Shown one piece after another: positions 28,051 through 37,671 of a DNA stretch of 64,000 nt. Numbering within the stretch: position 1 is the first letter of the stretch; each line of letters opens with the position of its first letter. Made by a program: the position numbers and the translations under genes. Below the pieces are notes generated by a model. That model was given only the letters and a program-made list of their open reading frames with translations. It was not told the DNA's origin and did no database searches. The DNA is from Pedobacter xixiisoli (GTDB taxonomy: Bacteria > Bacteroidota > Bacteroidia > Sphingobacteriales > Sphingobacteriaceae), in assembly GCF_900215335.1 (NCBI RefSeq), contig NZ_OCMT01000001.1, forward strand, positions 124,001-188,000, in the 5' to 3' direction.

Positions 28051-28799
28051 TTATATTTTGTCGAGAATTTTATTTTAAGGGTTTAACCAAATAATACAAC
28101 CAAAAAAGGGCTTAAAAGATTTAAAGAATTTTTCTTGCTAAGATATTTTCGGAGGGTATTCAGATAAACTTTCTGAGAATTATGCCACAATTGTAGGGAA
28201 TTGGATTTTAATCTGCAAGAATTTTGGAAAAAAAGTTTGCACATTCTTTAAATGCAAGTGTTTTTAGTTGCTTGGTTTGTTGTTCTTTAGCTTGCTATTT
28301 CTCTCAGTTTCATGTTTTTTGAGGAATTAGAAAATGTGCGTGTCGCTTTACATCGCTTACTTTAGCCCCGTTATACGCTACAATCTTTTTGCTGCGCTCG
28401 CTCAAACCTCATAGGTTTCCTCTGCTCAATGCCTAATAAAACCTATGAGGTTCCTCATCCAAAAAGTATTTCCGCTGCTACAGGGTTTAATTAACTTAAA
28501 CCTGTGCACTGCACTTGCAAACTAAACCCGACATTGGCGGATACCGGCCCTGTGGCTAAGGCCAGTGCAGTATGAGCCTGTGGCGGGAACAAATATAGAT
28601 AGTAGAACTGCAATTGCTTTTCTAAGGGTGCATACTTTAATAATTTCAAATAATTTCAATTAACTATCTACTATGTGACTATTGTCCATCAACTATTCTC
28701 AATTAACTAAATAAGCGGTTAAACAATTAAATCTAAAATCGAGCATCTAAAATCGTAAATCTTTCCTCATCTTTGCACATCCTTAAAATCTTATCAGAA
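28051..28799. other. 750-bp spacer between divergent rho and pyrF, containing a repeat block
   Basis: No credible gene. The first 300 bp are AT-rich and presumably hold the rho promoter. From about 28340 to 28600 base composition changes to GC-richer, structured sequence, described separately. The last 150 bp hold degenerate repeats (CAATTAACTATCTACTATG, CATCAACTATTCTCAATTAAC) of the kind seen in other spacers. Confidence 0.5.
28340..28600. repeat. structured intergenic repeat-like block
   Basis: GC-richer than its surroundings. AAACCTCATAGGTTT at 28404 is itself palindromic and is mirrored by AAAACCTATGAGGTT at 28439. Beyond these lie GTTATACGCTACAATC with TTTTTGCTGCGCTCGCTC on one side and AAAAAGTATTTCCGCTGC with TACAGGG on the other, then a segment with ACCGGCCCTGTGGC and GAGCCTGTGGCGGG. 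I recall similar words in spacers of other Bacteroidota, so a non-coding mobile or dispersed element is the likeliest reading. Confidence 0.55.
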
Positions 28800-29630
28800 A
28801 TGAACAAGCAGCAGCTTTTTGAACAAATTCAACTTAAAAAATCATTCTTGTGTGTAGGTCTAGACCCAGTTTTAGATAAACTGCCTAAGCACTTACTAAA
28901 GTATGACGATCCAATTCTTGAATTTAACAAGCAGCTGATTGATGCTACCCACGATTTGTGTGTGGCTTATAAACCTAATACGGCGTTCTATGAAACTCGT
29001 GGTGTAAAAGGTTGGGATACCTTGGTGAAAACTTGGAAACATATTCCTAAAGATGTATTTACGATCGCAGATGCTAAGCGTGGCGATATCGGGAATACTT
29101 CGGCAATGTATGCAGAGGCTTTTTTTAAGGAAGAAAGTTCTGACATGAGCTTCGACTCGGTAACTGTAGCACCTTACATGGGTAAAGATTCTGTATCTCC
29201 ATTTTTGGCTTACAAAGATAAATGGGTAATTCTTTTAGCCTTAACCTCTAACGAAGGAAGCAACGATTTTCAGTCGAAGCAAAGTGATGATCAAAAGCTA
29301 TACGAGCAGGTAATTACTACTTCTCAGCAATGGGCAGATAGCAACCAGATGATGTATGTAGTTGGCGCTACTAAACCAGAGGAATTTCAAAATGTTCGCC
29401 GTTTGGCACCAGACAACTTCTTGTTAGTTCCAGGTATTGGCGCACAAGGAGGCAGTTTGAGCGCAGTTTGTGAACACGGCTTGAATAACCAGTGCGGTTT
29501 GTTGATAAATGCAGGACGTAGTGTAATTTACGCTAGCAATGGCAAAGATTTCGCAGAAAGAGCAAGAGAAGAAGCGTTGGCTTTACAACAAGAAATGGAG
29601 CAGATTTTAAAGGCTGCCAACTTGATATGA
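28800..29630 (+). CDS. pyrF: orotidine 5'-phosphate decarboxylase
   Basis: A 276-residue OMP decarboxylase of the longer type-2 form, which converts OMP to UMP, the last step of pyrimidine synthesis. The catalytic [19 protein letters not shown] motif is clear, as is the phosphate-binding [11 protein letters not shown] near the C-terminus. The open frame begins at 28773, but ATG 28800 gives [24 protein letters not shown], the usual start. Its stop overlaps the start of the EamA transporter gene by 4 bp (ATGA), so the two are translationally coupled, though their functions are not obviously linked. Confidence 0.95.
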   Translation: MNKQQLFEQIQLKKSFLCVGLDPVLDKLPKHLLKYDDPILEFNKQLIDATHDLCVAYKPNTAFYETRGVKGWDTLVKTWKHIPKDVFTIADAKRGDIGNTSAMYAEAFFKEESSDMSFDSVTVAPYMGKDSVSPFLAYKDKWVILLALTSNEGSNDFQSKQSDDQKLYEQVITTSQQWADSNQMMYVVGATKPEEFQNVRRLAPDNFLLVPGIGAQGGSLSAVCEHGLNNQCGLLINAGRSVIYASNGKDFAERAREEALALQQEMEQILKAANLI

Positions 29631-30526
29631 GCCAAAAGAAAGACGTTAAGTTAATTGCAGCGTTATTTGCAATCGCTATAGTTTGGGGTACCACCTATTT
29701 GGGTATTAGAATAGCGGTTCATACAATTCCAGCGTGGTTTGTGGCGGGTTTCCGTCAAGTAGTTGCCTCTTCAATTTTACTAGCTATTTTACTATATAAG
29801 AGAGAGTTTAAATGGATAGGCTGGAAAAGCCTTGGACGACAAATTTTGGTAGCCAGTTTAATGATCATCATTGCCAATGGCATGACTACCGTAGCCGAAG
29901 AAAGTATCCCTAGTGGATTAACTTCATTATTAACCGCTTTATCTCCGATTGTTGTATTTTTAGGAAGTTTAGTTTTTGGTCTGCAGAAACCAAGTTTAAA
30001 AGGCTTCGTAGGCGTAATTATTGGCTTTAGTGGCGTAGCTTTTATTTTTAGGGATGGCATTGGCGATATACTCGACCCTAATTATAAAACTGGAATTACC
30101 TACTTAGCTGTAGCTATTTTAGGCTGGGCTGCAGGAACTATTTATACGAAAAAATACACTCACAAGAGTAGTAATATCTTCCTCGATTTATTTTACCAGT
30201 TTGCTTATGCTGCGGTGGCGCAATTAATTATAGCTTCTTTGGTTTCTCCCGATATAGATTTTGGGAGTTGGAGTTGGCAAAGTATGGGAGCTATTGTTTA
30301 TTTGGGAGTTTTTGGTTCTGTGGTTGGTTTTTTCTGCTATAATTATGCATTAAAAAAAGTGAGTGCAACAGAAGTTTCCATTTTATCTTATTTCAATACC
30401 ATTATTGCTATTTTCTTAGGTTGGCTAATTCTTAACGAAACCGTTACTTACGATTTATTGATTGCCACGGTGCTAATTATTCTGGGGGTATTCATCACCA
30501 ACTACAAAAAGAAAGAAGCTAAATAA
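29627..30526 (+). CDS. EamA-family (drug/metabolite) transporter
   Basis: A 299-residue inner-membrane protein of the 10-TMS drug/metabolite transporter superfamily, with two EamA repeats (about residues 10-145 and 155-293). The first repeat opens with [15 protein letters not shown] and the second with [15 protein letters not shown], and the C-terminus is basic (NYKKKEAK). Family members export amino acids, nucleobases or drugs; the substrate cannot be inferred. It overlaps pyrF by 4 bp. Confidence 0.88.
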   Translation: MSQKKDVKLIAALFAIAIVWGTTYLGIRIAVHTIPAWFVAGFRQVVASSILLAILLYKREFKWIGWKSLGRQILVASLMIIIANGMTTVAEESIPSGLTSLLTALSPIVVFLGSLVFGLQKPSLKGFVGVIIGFSGVAFIFRDGIGDILDPNYKTGITYLAVAILGWAAGTIYTKKYTHKSSNIFLDLFYQFAYAAVAQLIIASLVSPDIDFGSWSWQSMGAIVYLGVFGSVVGFFCYNYALKKVSATEVSILSYFNTIIAIFLGWLILNETVTYDLLIATVLIILGVFITNYKKKEAK

Positions 30527-30649
30527 AATTGATAGGCTTACGTAGTTTTAAGATTTGGCAGCTCTTTAAAAGGTCTATCATTTAAGAAAATCTTAACTCT
30601 TTAAAGTTTTAACATGGTTGAATGAAGCTTTTTATTGCTAAATTCAACT

Positions 30650-31933
30650 ATGCGGTTTCCAGAAGAGTTTCTACATTTTGTATGGCAGTTTAGGCTTTAT
30701 GATGCGTTACAGCTTCAAACTGTTGATGGAAAAGCGTTAAAAATACTCAACTGTGGTTTTCCAAATAAGCATGCAGGCCCAGATTTTAGTAATGCCAAAA
30801 TAGTTATCGATGATACGACTTGGGCAGGACAGGTAGAAGTCCATCTAAAATCTTCCGACTGGAATGTGCACCAGCACCAGCACGACTATGCATACGAAAA
30901 CGTAGTGCTGCATGTGGTATGGGATTACGATATTGATATCACTAGAGCCGACGGAACCATCGTGCCCACGCTGAGCCTGAAAAATAAAATTCCTCAGCAC
31001 CTATTTGAAAATTACCAAGATTTAATTGCTTCAACCTATACTTTTCCTTGCGAACAACAAATAGGGCAGGTTGATGATTTTGTTGTCAACGGCTTTCTCT
31101 CAAGGGTATTGGTAGAACGATTAGAACATAAATCTAAAGAGGTATTTGAGCGTTTAGCACAGCTGAATGGCAATTGGGATGAAACCTTTTATCATTTTAT
31201 GGCGAGAAATTTTGGTTTTAAAGTGAATGCTTTGCCTATGCAGTTACTTGCCCAAAGCTTGCCTCAAACCTTATTTGCTAAACATAAAGACCAGCCTTTA
31301 CAGATAGAAGCTTTGATTTTCGGGCAGGCAGGTTTCTTGAATCAAAGTTTTGAACGCGATTATTCAAATAAGTTAAAATCGGAATATGATTTTTTGAGAA
31401 AGAAGTATGTTCTTTTGCCTATAGATATTTCTCTGTGGAAGTTTTTAAGGATGCGACCACAAAATTTCCCGACCTTGAGACTAGCACAGTTCGCTGCGTT
31501 AATTGTAAAGTCAAGCCATTTGTTTTCAAAGGTGTTGGAAGTGAAAAATGTGAAAGAACTACATCTGCTATTTGAAGAGCTTGATGTAAATGAATTTTGG
31601 TTGCACCATTACCACTTTAATAAAGAAGCGGAAAAAGTAAGTGTACAATTAGGTAAATCTTCCATCGATAACCTGCTGATTAATACCGTTAGCCTATTTT
31701 TGTTTGCTTATGGGAAATATACAAGTCAGGCGAATTATCAAACTAGGGCTCTTTATCTATTAGAAAGTATTGCTGCAGAGAAAAATGCAATAGTTTCACA
31801 ATATTTAGAAGCTGGAGTTATTGTAGAAAATGCTTGTCAAACTCAAGCCTTATTACAGTTAAGAAAAGGTTATTGCAACGATAAAAAGTGTTTGAACTGC
31901 GGTATTGGGCTAAAGATTTTGAAGAAAGTTTGA
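30650..31933 (+). CDS. DUF2851 family protein
   Basis: A 427-residue protein of the Bacteroidota-specific DUF2851 family. The conserved N-terminal block MRFPEEFLHFVWQFRL, then NKHAGPDFSNAKIVIDDTTW and AGQVEVHLKSSDWNVHQHQ, and LHVVWDYD, is clear. The E-x-H-x-K and D/H clusters in this block recall metal-dependent nucleases, but I know of no tested function. The C-terminus has a C-x4-C-x2-C cluster (YCNDKKCLNCGIG), a possible zinc or iron-sulfur site. ATG 30650 is preferred over TTG 30635 because it gives the conserved start. No signal peptide. Confidence 0.88.
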   Translation: MRFPEEFLHFVWQFRLYDALQLQTVDGKALKILNCGFPNKHAGPDFSNAKIVIDDTTWAGQVEVHLKSSDWNVHQHQHDYAYENVVLHVVWDYDIDITRADGTIVPTLSLKNKIPQHLFENYQDLIASTYTFPCEQQIGQVDDFVVNGFLSRVLVERLEHKSKEVFERLAQLNGNWDETFYHFMARNFGFKVNALPMQLLAQSLPQTLFAKHKDQPLQIEALIFGQAGFLNQSFERDYSNKLKSEYDFLRKKYVLLPIDISLWKFLRMRPQNFPTLRLAQFAALIVKSSHLFSKVLEVKNVKELHLLFEELDVNEFWLHHYHFNKEAEKVSVQLGKSSIDNLLINTVSLFLFAYGKYTSQANYQTRALYLLESIAAEKNAIVSQYLEAGVIVENACQTQALLQLRKGYCNDKKCLNCGIGLKILKKV

Positions 31934-32089
31934 TGTTTTAAAACACTAATATGTCACCTCTTAATTTATCTCAATACCTTAATTTTTGATTAATATTAAA
32001 ACAAAGAATTAGGCGTTATGGTTAAATCAAAAATTAATAATTACACGTTTAACTATTAATTTCGTAAATTAGGTTTAAAATCAACTTAT

Positions 32090-32308
32090 ATGTTTCAACG
32101 CATAGTTACTTATTTTGAGCAACGTAGTTTCGGAGTTTCAGCTTATTTGGCAAACAAATTAGATATGAGTACCTCGAAAGTGAGGTTGTTCTTTATCTAT
32201 TCGTCGTTTTTGGCTGTAGGTTTCCCGATTCTTTTTTATGTATTAGCTGCTGTAGTTTTAGATATCAGAAGCTATATGAAACGTATTAGGTTAAGAGTTT
32301 GGGAATAG
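32090..32308 (+). CDS. small PspC-domain membrane protein
   Basis: A 72-residue PspC-domain protein. It reads RSFGVSAYLANKLDMSTSKVRLFFIY and then a single transmembrane helix (about residues 42-60), ending in a basic tail RIRLRVWE. PspC domains sense envelope stress in the phage-shock response of Proteobacteria; the short free-standing Bacteroidota forms have no defined role. It is a single gene between DUF2851 and the convergent ankyrin gene. Short but of expected family length, so I believe it is real. Confidence 0.82.
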   Translation: MFQRIVTYFEQRSFGVSAYLANKLDMSTSKVRLFFIYSSFLAVGFPILFYVLAAVVLDIRSYMKRIRLRVWE

Positions 32309-32309
32309 G

Positions 32310-32420
32310 CGAGTTGCGGGTTATGAGTTGTGTGTTACAGGTAAAGTAGCGTCATGTACCAACGGCCTTTGATTTTAGAATGGTCATGCTGGTAACTTTC
32401 AACCTTTAACTCGTTACTCC
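32310..32420. repeat. degenerate GAGTTGCGGGTTATGAG-type repeat region
   Basis: GAGTTGCGGGTTATGAG with TTGTGTGTTAC at the left, and GTAACTTTCAACCTTTAAC with TCGTTACTCC at the right, form an imperfect inverted repeat between the convergent pspC and ankyrin genes. It shares words with 16362 and 22620. Confidence 0.45.
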
Positions 32421-32422
32421 AA

Positions 32423-33079
32423 CTAATCATCGTCTCTCAATATCTCCGCAATTTCCACAAAACCTTTTTCAGCGGCTAAATCGGCAGGTAGTTTGCCGCC
32501 TTCCATGCGTAAGCCAACTTCCGCACCATGTTCTAAAAGCAAGATAATCAATTCAATATTTCCTAGTTGAGCAGCGCTATGTAAAGGTGCCACGCCAGAT
32601 TTTTGGCAAACATTAGGATAAGCGCCTGCGTCTAACAACATCTTCGCAATATTGTAATTGTTGCTCGCCACAGCAGAATGGATAGGGAAGACATTGAAAC
32701 CATTTTTACTTGGTAAATTCACTTCTGCACCTTTCAACACCAAAAAGCGAGCAATTTCTTCGTGACCGAAATAACAAGCTAAACCTAATGGGGTGAAGCC
32801 ATCAGCAGAATATTCATTGACCAAACGAGGCTCCTTGAAAACTAATAAGGTAACATCATCAAATTTACCAATGGAGCAAGCATCGAAAATATTCAGTTCA
32901 GGCATAAATTCTGCAATTGCATTGGCAATATCCATTTTTTTGTAATAGCAGGCCAATAACATTGGCGAAATTTGATGCGAAGTAATTTGTGTTGCCAATT
33001 GCGGTTTTTGCTGCAATAGAGCCACTATTTCATCTAACTGATTGTTTTCTATGAAAGTTTCTAGCTGATTAATGTCCAT
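32423..33079 (-). CDS. ankyrin-repeat protein
   Basis: A 218-residue protein made almost wholly of ankyrin repeats. Recognisable units include DGFTPLGLACYFGHEEIARFL, VFPIHSAVASNNYNIAKMLL, VAPLHSAAQLGNIELIILLL and GGKLPADLAAEKGFVEIAEIL; an N-terminal helical repeat precedes them. There is no signal peptide, so a cytosolic protein-binding scaffold is expected, but the partner is unknown. It is a single gene, convergent with pspC. Such small ankyrin proteins are common in Bacteroidota without known function. Confidence 0.88.
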   Translation of the reverse strand: MDINQLETFIENNQLDEIVALLQQKPQLATQITSHQISPMLLACYYKKMDIANAIAEFMPELNIFDACSIGKFDDVTLLVFKEPRLVNEYSADGFTPLGLACYFGHEEIARFLVLKGAEVNLPSKNGFNVFPIHSAVASNNYNIAKMLLDAGAYPNVCQKSGVAPLHSAAQLGNIELIILLLEHGAEVGLRMEGGKLPADLAAEKGFVEIAEILRDDD

Positions 33080-33423
33080 TTTTTTAATTAGGTTTCGCTA
33101 ACAGGTTAAATTAACGAAATTAAATTAACATTTAGAAAACACAGTTTTAACTAGTTTTTAACTACCTATGTATAGATTTAAATCATTGGATAGTACATTT
33201 GATAAATATCGTCTGTGTATCTGTGACTTTACCATAACTAAATAAGAAATCCTGCTCAGTTACTGCTGCGCAGGATAAAAATAAAATAAAAAAACCTATG
33301 CAATAAATTCATTGCTTTCTAAGTTACAGACTGTGTTGGGCACATAAGGTTTAACTTTTTTCAGCTTAAACCAAATAGTGGTAGCTAAATGCTCGGCGCA
33401 TTAAAAGAATATAAACAGTTTCT
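33080..33423. other. spacer between ankyrin gene and ftsK, no gene seen
   Basis: AT-rich. It contains the degenerate half GTCTGTGTATCTGTGAC of the repeat seen at 3884, and a short inverted pair ATCCTGC (33249) / GCAGGAT (33270). No frame of note. Confidence 0.4.
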
Positions 33424-33431
33424 TATATTTG
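33424..33431 (+). promoter_or_regulatory. probable -7 element for ftsK
   Basis: TATATTTG fits TAnnTTTG exactly, 23 bp upstream of the ftsK ATG. No good TTG at the expected distance. Confidence 0.45.
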
Positions 33432-33454
33432 TTCATTAAATATTAAACGATACG

Positions 33455-36055
33455 ATGTCGGTAAGGGGAAATTCATTCAAATCTAATTCTTTCAAACAAA
33501 ATGCTGAGCCAAGTAAGGGCGGGCAGCGAACAACTGCAAAAGAACCCCGAGTAAAATCCGAGTATCTCCCTACTTTTAACTTGCAAGATGGCAGGTTGGT
33601 AAAGATTATCGGCCTGTTTTTCATTATCCTATCTATCTATTTTTTAGTAGCATTTACTTCCTATTTATTTACTTGGGAAGAAGATCAAAGCTATGTAATT
33701 GATGCAAATGGAGGTTGGGGCAACTTGTTTAAAAGCATAGAAGAACTGAAACAAAGTGGCGTAGAAGACCCGATTGTACAGAACTGGTTAGGTAAAGTGG
33801 GTGCTTTATTGTCTCATCAATTTATTTACGAATGGTTTGGGGTGGCATCGTTCCTTTTTGTATTTGTCTTTTTCGTGATCGGTTACAGAATGCTTTTCAA
33901 AGTGAGGATTTTTGCGGTAGAAAAAGTATTGGCCTATAGCTTCTTTTTTCTGTTATTCTTGTCTTTGGCTTTTGGTTTCGGACATTCATTTTTTTCTAAA
34001 ACACCACATTTTTTAGAAGGAGAGTTTGGTTACTGGACAAATAAATTACTAGAAGTGCAAATTGGTAGAACGGGAGTGGGCGGAATATTGGTTTTCTTGG
34101 GACTTTCGGTACTCATTGTAGCCTATAACATCGATTTTAAATTTCCAGAGAAACAACCTGTTCCAAATCCGAGAAGAATTGTAGAACCCGAAGTGCCCGA
34201 AAATATCGAACTGGAAGAAGAAGAAAGATCGGAACCAGTTGAGTTTAGCTTGAACGATAAATACAGAAATCAGCAGAAGCAGGAACAAAACATTGTTTTA
34301 ACGCCTAGCAGATTTGAAAGAGCAGAACCTGAGGAAGAAGAAAGGTCGTCAATACCCTTAGGTACAAATGTGCTATTAACTCCCACAGCTCCAGTAATTG
34401 TAGCTGAACCTGTAGTAGCGGCAACGACATTGGCAATGGAAATTACACCTGCTCCAAAAGAAGAGAAGGTGGAGGAACCTACATTTACTATCGAGAAAAC
34501 AGAGGAAGAACTGAAATCGGACGAATTAGTGGAGCAGTTTGGAAACTACGACCCCACTTTGGATTTATCAGGTTATAAATACCCTCATTTAGATTTGATG
34601 GAAAACTATGGAACCAATAAAATTTCCGTAAATTCTGATGAATTAGAAGCTAATAAAAACAAGATTGTAGAGACCTTAAATCACTACAATATCGAAATTG
34701 ATAAAATTAAGGCGACCATTGGTCCAACCGTTACTTTGTACGAGATTATCCCAGCGCCAGGGGTGCGTATTTCTAAAATCAAGAATTTAGAAGATGATAT
34801 CGCGTTGAGTTTGGCCGCATTAGGTATTCGTATCATTGCGCCAATGCCCGGTAAGGGAACCATCGGTATCGAAGTTCCAAACTCGCATCCTGAAATGGTA
34901 GCCATGCGAAGTGTGCTTGCAACCGAAAAATGGGCGCAAAATACCATGGATTTGCCGATTGCTTTAGGTAAAACCATTAGCAACGAAGTTTATATCGCCG
35001 ATTTGGCGAAGATGCCTCACTTATTGGTAGCTGGAGCAACGGGGCAGGGTAAATCAGTAGGGATTAACTCTATTTTAGTTTCCTTGCTTTATAAAAAACA
35101 CCCTTCGCAATTGAAGTTTGTTTTGGTAGATCCTAAAAAGGTTGAGCTAACCTTATTCAATAAAATCGAACGTCATTTCTTGGCTAAATTACCAGGCGGC
35201 GAAGATGCAATTATCACTGATACTAAAAAGGTGGTTCATACTTTGAATTCGCTTTGCATAGAGATGGACCAGCGTTACGATTTGCTTAAAGATGCAATGG
35301 TAAGGAACTTAAAAGAGTACAACGAGAAGTTCATCAAACGTAAGTTAAACCCAAACAACGGTCACCGTTTCTTGCCCTACATTGTTTTAGTGGTGGATGA
35401 GTTTGCTGATTTAATCATGACTGCTGGTAAAGAAGTAGAAACACCTATTGCCCGCTTAGCGCAGTTGGCTCGTGCCATTGGTATTCACTTGGTACTGGCA
35501 ACGCAACGTCCATCAGTAAATGTAATTACAGGTACAATTAAGGCAAACTTCCCTGCCAGGTTGGCGTTTAGGGTACTGTCAAAAATCGATTCGCGTACCA
35601 TTTTAGATAGTGGTGGTGCCGACCAGCTGATCGGTAGAGGTGATATGCTTTTGGCTACTGGAAGTGACTTGATTAGGCTACAGTGTGCCTTCGTAGACAC
35701 ACCAGAAGTAGATAGGATTTCCGATTTTATCGGTAACCAACGTGGTTATCCAGATGCTTATTTGTTGCCAGAATACATCGATGAAAATGGTGAAGGAAGT
35801 ACAAAAGACTTCGATCCAGATGATAAAGATGCCTTATTTGAAGATGCAGCAAGGCTGATTGTAATGCATCAGCAAGGTTCTACCTCGTTAATTCAGCGTA
35901 AAATGAAACTGGGCTACAACAGGGCTGGTAGAATTATCGATCAATTAGAAGGTGCTGGTATTGTTGGCCCGTTTGAAGGAAGTAAAGCTCGCGAAGTTTT
36001 AATTCCAGATGAATATGCTTTGGAACAATTCTTGAGTAACCTGAACAATAAGTAA
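33455..36055 (+). CDS. ftsK: DNA translocase FtsK
   Basis: An 866-residue FtsK/SpoIIIE translocase that pumps chromosome ends through the closing septum and activates XerCD recombination. Four transmembrane segments lie in the first 230 residues (near 48-70, 128-148, 155-178 and 208-226), followed by a Pro/Glu-rich linker (about 230-370). The RecA-like motor has Walker A GATGQGKS and Walker B IVLVVDEFADLI, and the C-terminal winged-helix gamma domain holds STSLIQRKMKLGYNRAGRI, which reads KOPS-type polarity sequences. The linker is short, as usual in Bacteroidota. It is 21 bp upstream of the LolA-like gene and probably cotranscribed with it. Confidence 0.96.
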   Translation: MSVRGNSFKSNSFKQNAEPSKGGQRTTAKEPRVKSEYLPTFNLQDGRLVKIIGLFFIILSIYFLVAFTSYLFTWEEDQSYVIDANGGWGNLFKSIEELKQSGVEDPIVQNWLGKVGALLSHQFIYEWFGVASFLFVFVFFVIGYRMLFKVRIFAVEKVLAYSFFFLLFLSLAFGFGHSFFSKTPHFLEGEFGYWTNKLLEVQIGRTGVGGILVFLGLSVLIVAYNIDFKFPEKQPVPNPRRIVEPEVPENIELEEEERSEPVEFSLNDKYRNQQKQEQNIVLTPSRFERAEPEEEERSSIPLGTNVLLTPTAPVIVAEPVVAATTLAMEITPAPKEEKVEEPTFTIEKTEEELKSDELVEQFGNYDPTLDLSGYKYPHLDLMENYGTNKISVNSDELEANKNKIVETLNHYNIEIDKIKATIGPTVTLYEIIPAPGVRISKIKNLEDDIALSLAALGIRIIAPMPGKGTIGIEVPNSHPEMVAMRSVLATEKWAQNTMDLPIALGKTISNEVYIADLAKMPHLLVAGATGQGKSVGINSILVSLLYKKHPSQLKFVLVDPKKVELTLFNKIERHFLAKLPGGEDAIITDTKKVVHTLNSLCIEMDQRYDLLKDAMVRNLKEYNEKFIKRKLNPNNGHRFLPYIVLVVDEFADLIMTAGKEVETPIARLAQLARAIGIHLVLATQRPSVNVITGTIKANFPARLAFRVLSKIDSRTILDSGGADQLIGRGDMLLATGSDLIRLQCAFVDTPEVDRISDFIGNQRGYPDAYLLPEYIDENGEGSTKDFDPDDKDALFEDAARLIVMHQQGSTSLIQRKMKLGYNRAGRIIDQLEGAGIVGPFEGSKAREVLIPDEYALEQFLSNLNNK

Positions 36056-36076
36056 AGAATTTAGATTAAAGATAAA

Positions 36077-36727
36077 ATGAAGAGAGTAATATTAGCGTTT
36101 TTAGCGCTAGGCGTTTTTGGTTCAGTAGCTTCAGCACAAACAGATCCTAAAGCTAAAGCGATTTTAGCAGAAGTGAGCAAAAAATATCGTTCATACGATG
36201 TAGTGAAAACAGATTTTACATTTACTTTGGATAACAAACAAGCTAAAGTGAAGGAAACTCAACAAGGTACTTTATATGTAAAGGCTAATGCAAATAAGTA
36301 TAAAGTTGCCATGACAAATCAAGAGTTGATTAGCGATGGTAAAGTACAGTGGACTTATTTAAAAAACGATAAGGAAGTTCAGGTATCTAACGTAGATCCA
36401 AATGGAGAAGCATTGAACCCAGCTAAAATTTTTACTATTTACGAGAAGGGCTTCAAATATGTTTATACTGGTGAACAGAAAGTGGGAGGAAAAACTTATC
36501 AGATGATAGATTTGTCTCCAACAGATATCAAGAAAAATGTATTTAAAGTGCGTTTAAGTATTGATAAAGCTGCAAAGCAAATCACCAATATTGTGGTTTT
36601 CGAAAAAAATGGAAATACTTATACTTACAACGTAAAGACATTTTCACCTAACGTAAAAGTTCCAGAAGCTACTTTCGCTTTTGATGCCAAGAAATATCCA
36701 GGTGTAGAAGTGGTAGATTTACGTTAA
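36077..36727 (+). CDS. LolA-like outer-membrane lipoprotein carrier
   Basis: A 216-residue periplasmic protein with a clear signal peptide (MKRVILAFLALGVFGSVASA, cleavage before QTD). The mature part fits the LolA fold: YRSYDVVKTDFTFTLDN, GTLYVKANANKYKVAM, and a C-terminal beta region ending in GVEVVDLR. LolA carries lipoproteins from the inner to the outer membrane. The ftsK-lolA order is the one seen in Proteobacteria and many Bacteroidota, which supports the call. It is closed by a terminator at 36759. No LolB is nearby, as expected in Bacteroidota. Confidence 0.88.
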   Translation: MKRVILAFLALGVFGSVASAQTDPKAKAILAEVSKKYRSYDVVKTDFTFTLDNKQAKVKETQQGTLYVKANANKYKVAMTNQELISDGKVQWTYLKNDKEVQVSNVDPNGEALNPAKIFTIYEKGFKYVYTGEQKVGGKTYQMIDLSPTDIKKNVFKVRLSIDKAAKQITNIVVFEKNGNTYTYNVKTFSPNVKVPEATFAFDAKKYPGVEVVDLR

Positions 36728-36758
36728 TCATATTGCTGATTAAAATTAATTATATATC

Positions 36759-36794
36759 AAAAAGGGTTTAGGCTATTAGCTTAAGCCCTTTTTT
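36759..36794 (+). terminator. intrinsic terminator after the LolA-like gene
   Basis: AAGGGTTTAG pairs with TTAAGCCCTT over 10 bp (with G-U pairs), followed by TTTTTT. Confidence 0.8.
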
Positions 36795-36827
36795 ATTAGC
36801 TTTGGAAATCAACATTAATCATTTGTT

Positions 36828-37592
36828 TTGAAGGTAACTTTTTTAGGTACGGGTACATCGCAGGGCATTCCAGTTATTGGATGTGGTTGTGAGGTATGTA
36901 AGTCTCCCGATAAAAAAAACAATAGATTGAGGGTTTCCGTCTGGATACAAACTGATGATAAAAGTATGGTAATTGATAGTGGACCTGACTTTCGCTATCA
37001 GATGTTAAGAGCTGGAGTAGATGATTTAGATGCCATTCTCTATACGCACGAACATAAAGATCATGTAGCAGGATTGGATGATATCAGACCTTACAATTAT
37101 ATCCTTAAAAAGCGTATAGATATTTACGCTACGGAGCGTGTACAGGATGCTTTAAAAAGAGAATTTCAATATATTTTTTCTGAGGTAAAGTATCATGGTC
37201 TGCCACAAATTAACTTACATACCATTACACACGAGAACTTTAAAGTAGGAGAGACGGAAATTGCTCCATTTGAAGTAATGCATTACAGGCTTCCCATTTT
37301 AGGTTATAGAATTGGTGATTTTACTTACATCACGGATGCCAAAACAATCAGCGAAGCGTCTTTAGAAAAGATAAAAGGAACGAAGGTCTTGGTGTTGAAT
37401 GCTTTGCAGAAGGAAAGCCATATTTCTCATTTAACATTTGATGAAGCTATCGCCATGGCCGAAAAAGTAGGAGCAGAAATGACCTACTTTACACACATTA
37501 GTCATAATCTAGGTTTGCACGAAGAAATCAGTAAGGAGTTGCCAGCTAACATACAATTGGCGTATGATGGTTTAACCTTTAACGTTGATTAA
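36828..37592 (+). CDS. MBL-fold metallo-hydrolase (PhnP-like), TTG start
   Basis: A 254-residue metallo-beta-lactamase-fold hydrolase. The metal-binding motif THEHKDH (H-x-H-x-D-H) is near residue 72, and the N-terminal KVTFLGTGTSQGIPVIGCG followed by CEVC fits the PhnP-like group, whose tested members cleave cyclic phosphodiesters. TTG 36828 is the only possible start in the correct place: an in-frame TAA lies 12 bp upstream and no ATG precedes the conserved FLGTGTSQG block. The gene sits directly before tRNA-Leu(GAG). The substrate here is not known. Confidence 0.88.
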   Translation: MKVTFLGTGTSQGIPVIGCGCEVCKSPDKKNNRLRVSVWIQTDDKSMVIDSGPDFRYQMLRAGVDDLDAILYTHEHKDHVAGLDDIRPYNYILKKRIDIYATERVQDALKREFQYIFSEVKYHGLPQINLHTITHENFKVGETEIAPFEVMHYRLPILGYRIGDFTYITDAKTISEASLEKIKGTKVLVLNALQKESHISHLTFDEAIAMAEKVGAEMTYFTHISHNLGLHEEISKELPANIQLAYDGLTFNVD

Positions 37593-37653
37593 AGGTTGTT
37601 TTTAGAATATTGAAAAACAATTAAACAATGTAGCAATTTATCAATTCAAGTGA

Positions 37654-37661
37654 TATATTTG
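37654..37661 (+). promoter_or_regulatory. probable -7 element for tRNA-Leu(GAG)
   Basis: TATATTTG, an exact TAnnTTTG match, lies 10 bp before the mature tRNA 5' end. No obvious TTG at the usual distance. Confidence 0.5.
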
Positions 37662-37671
37662 CATTCCACTT

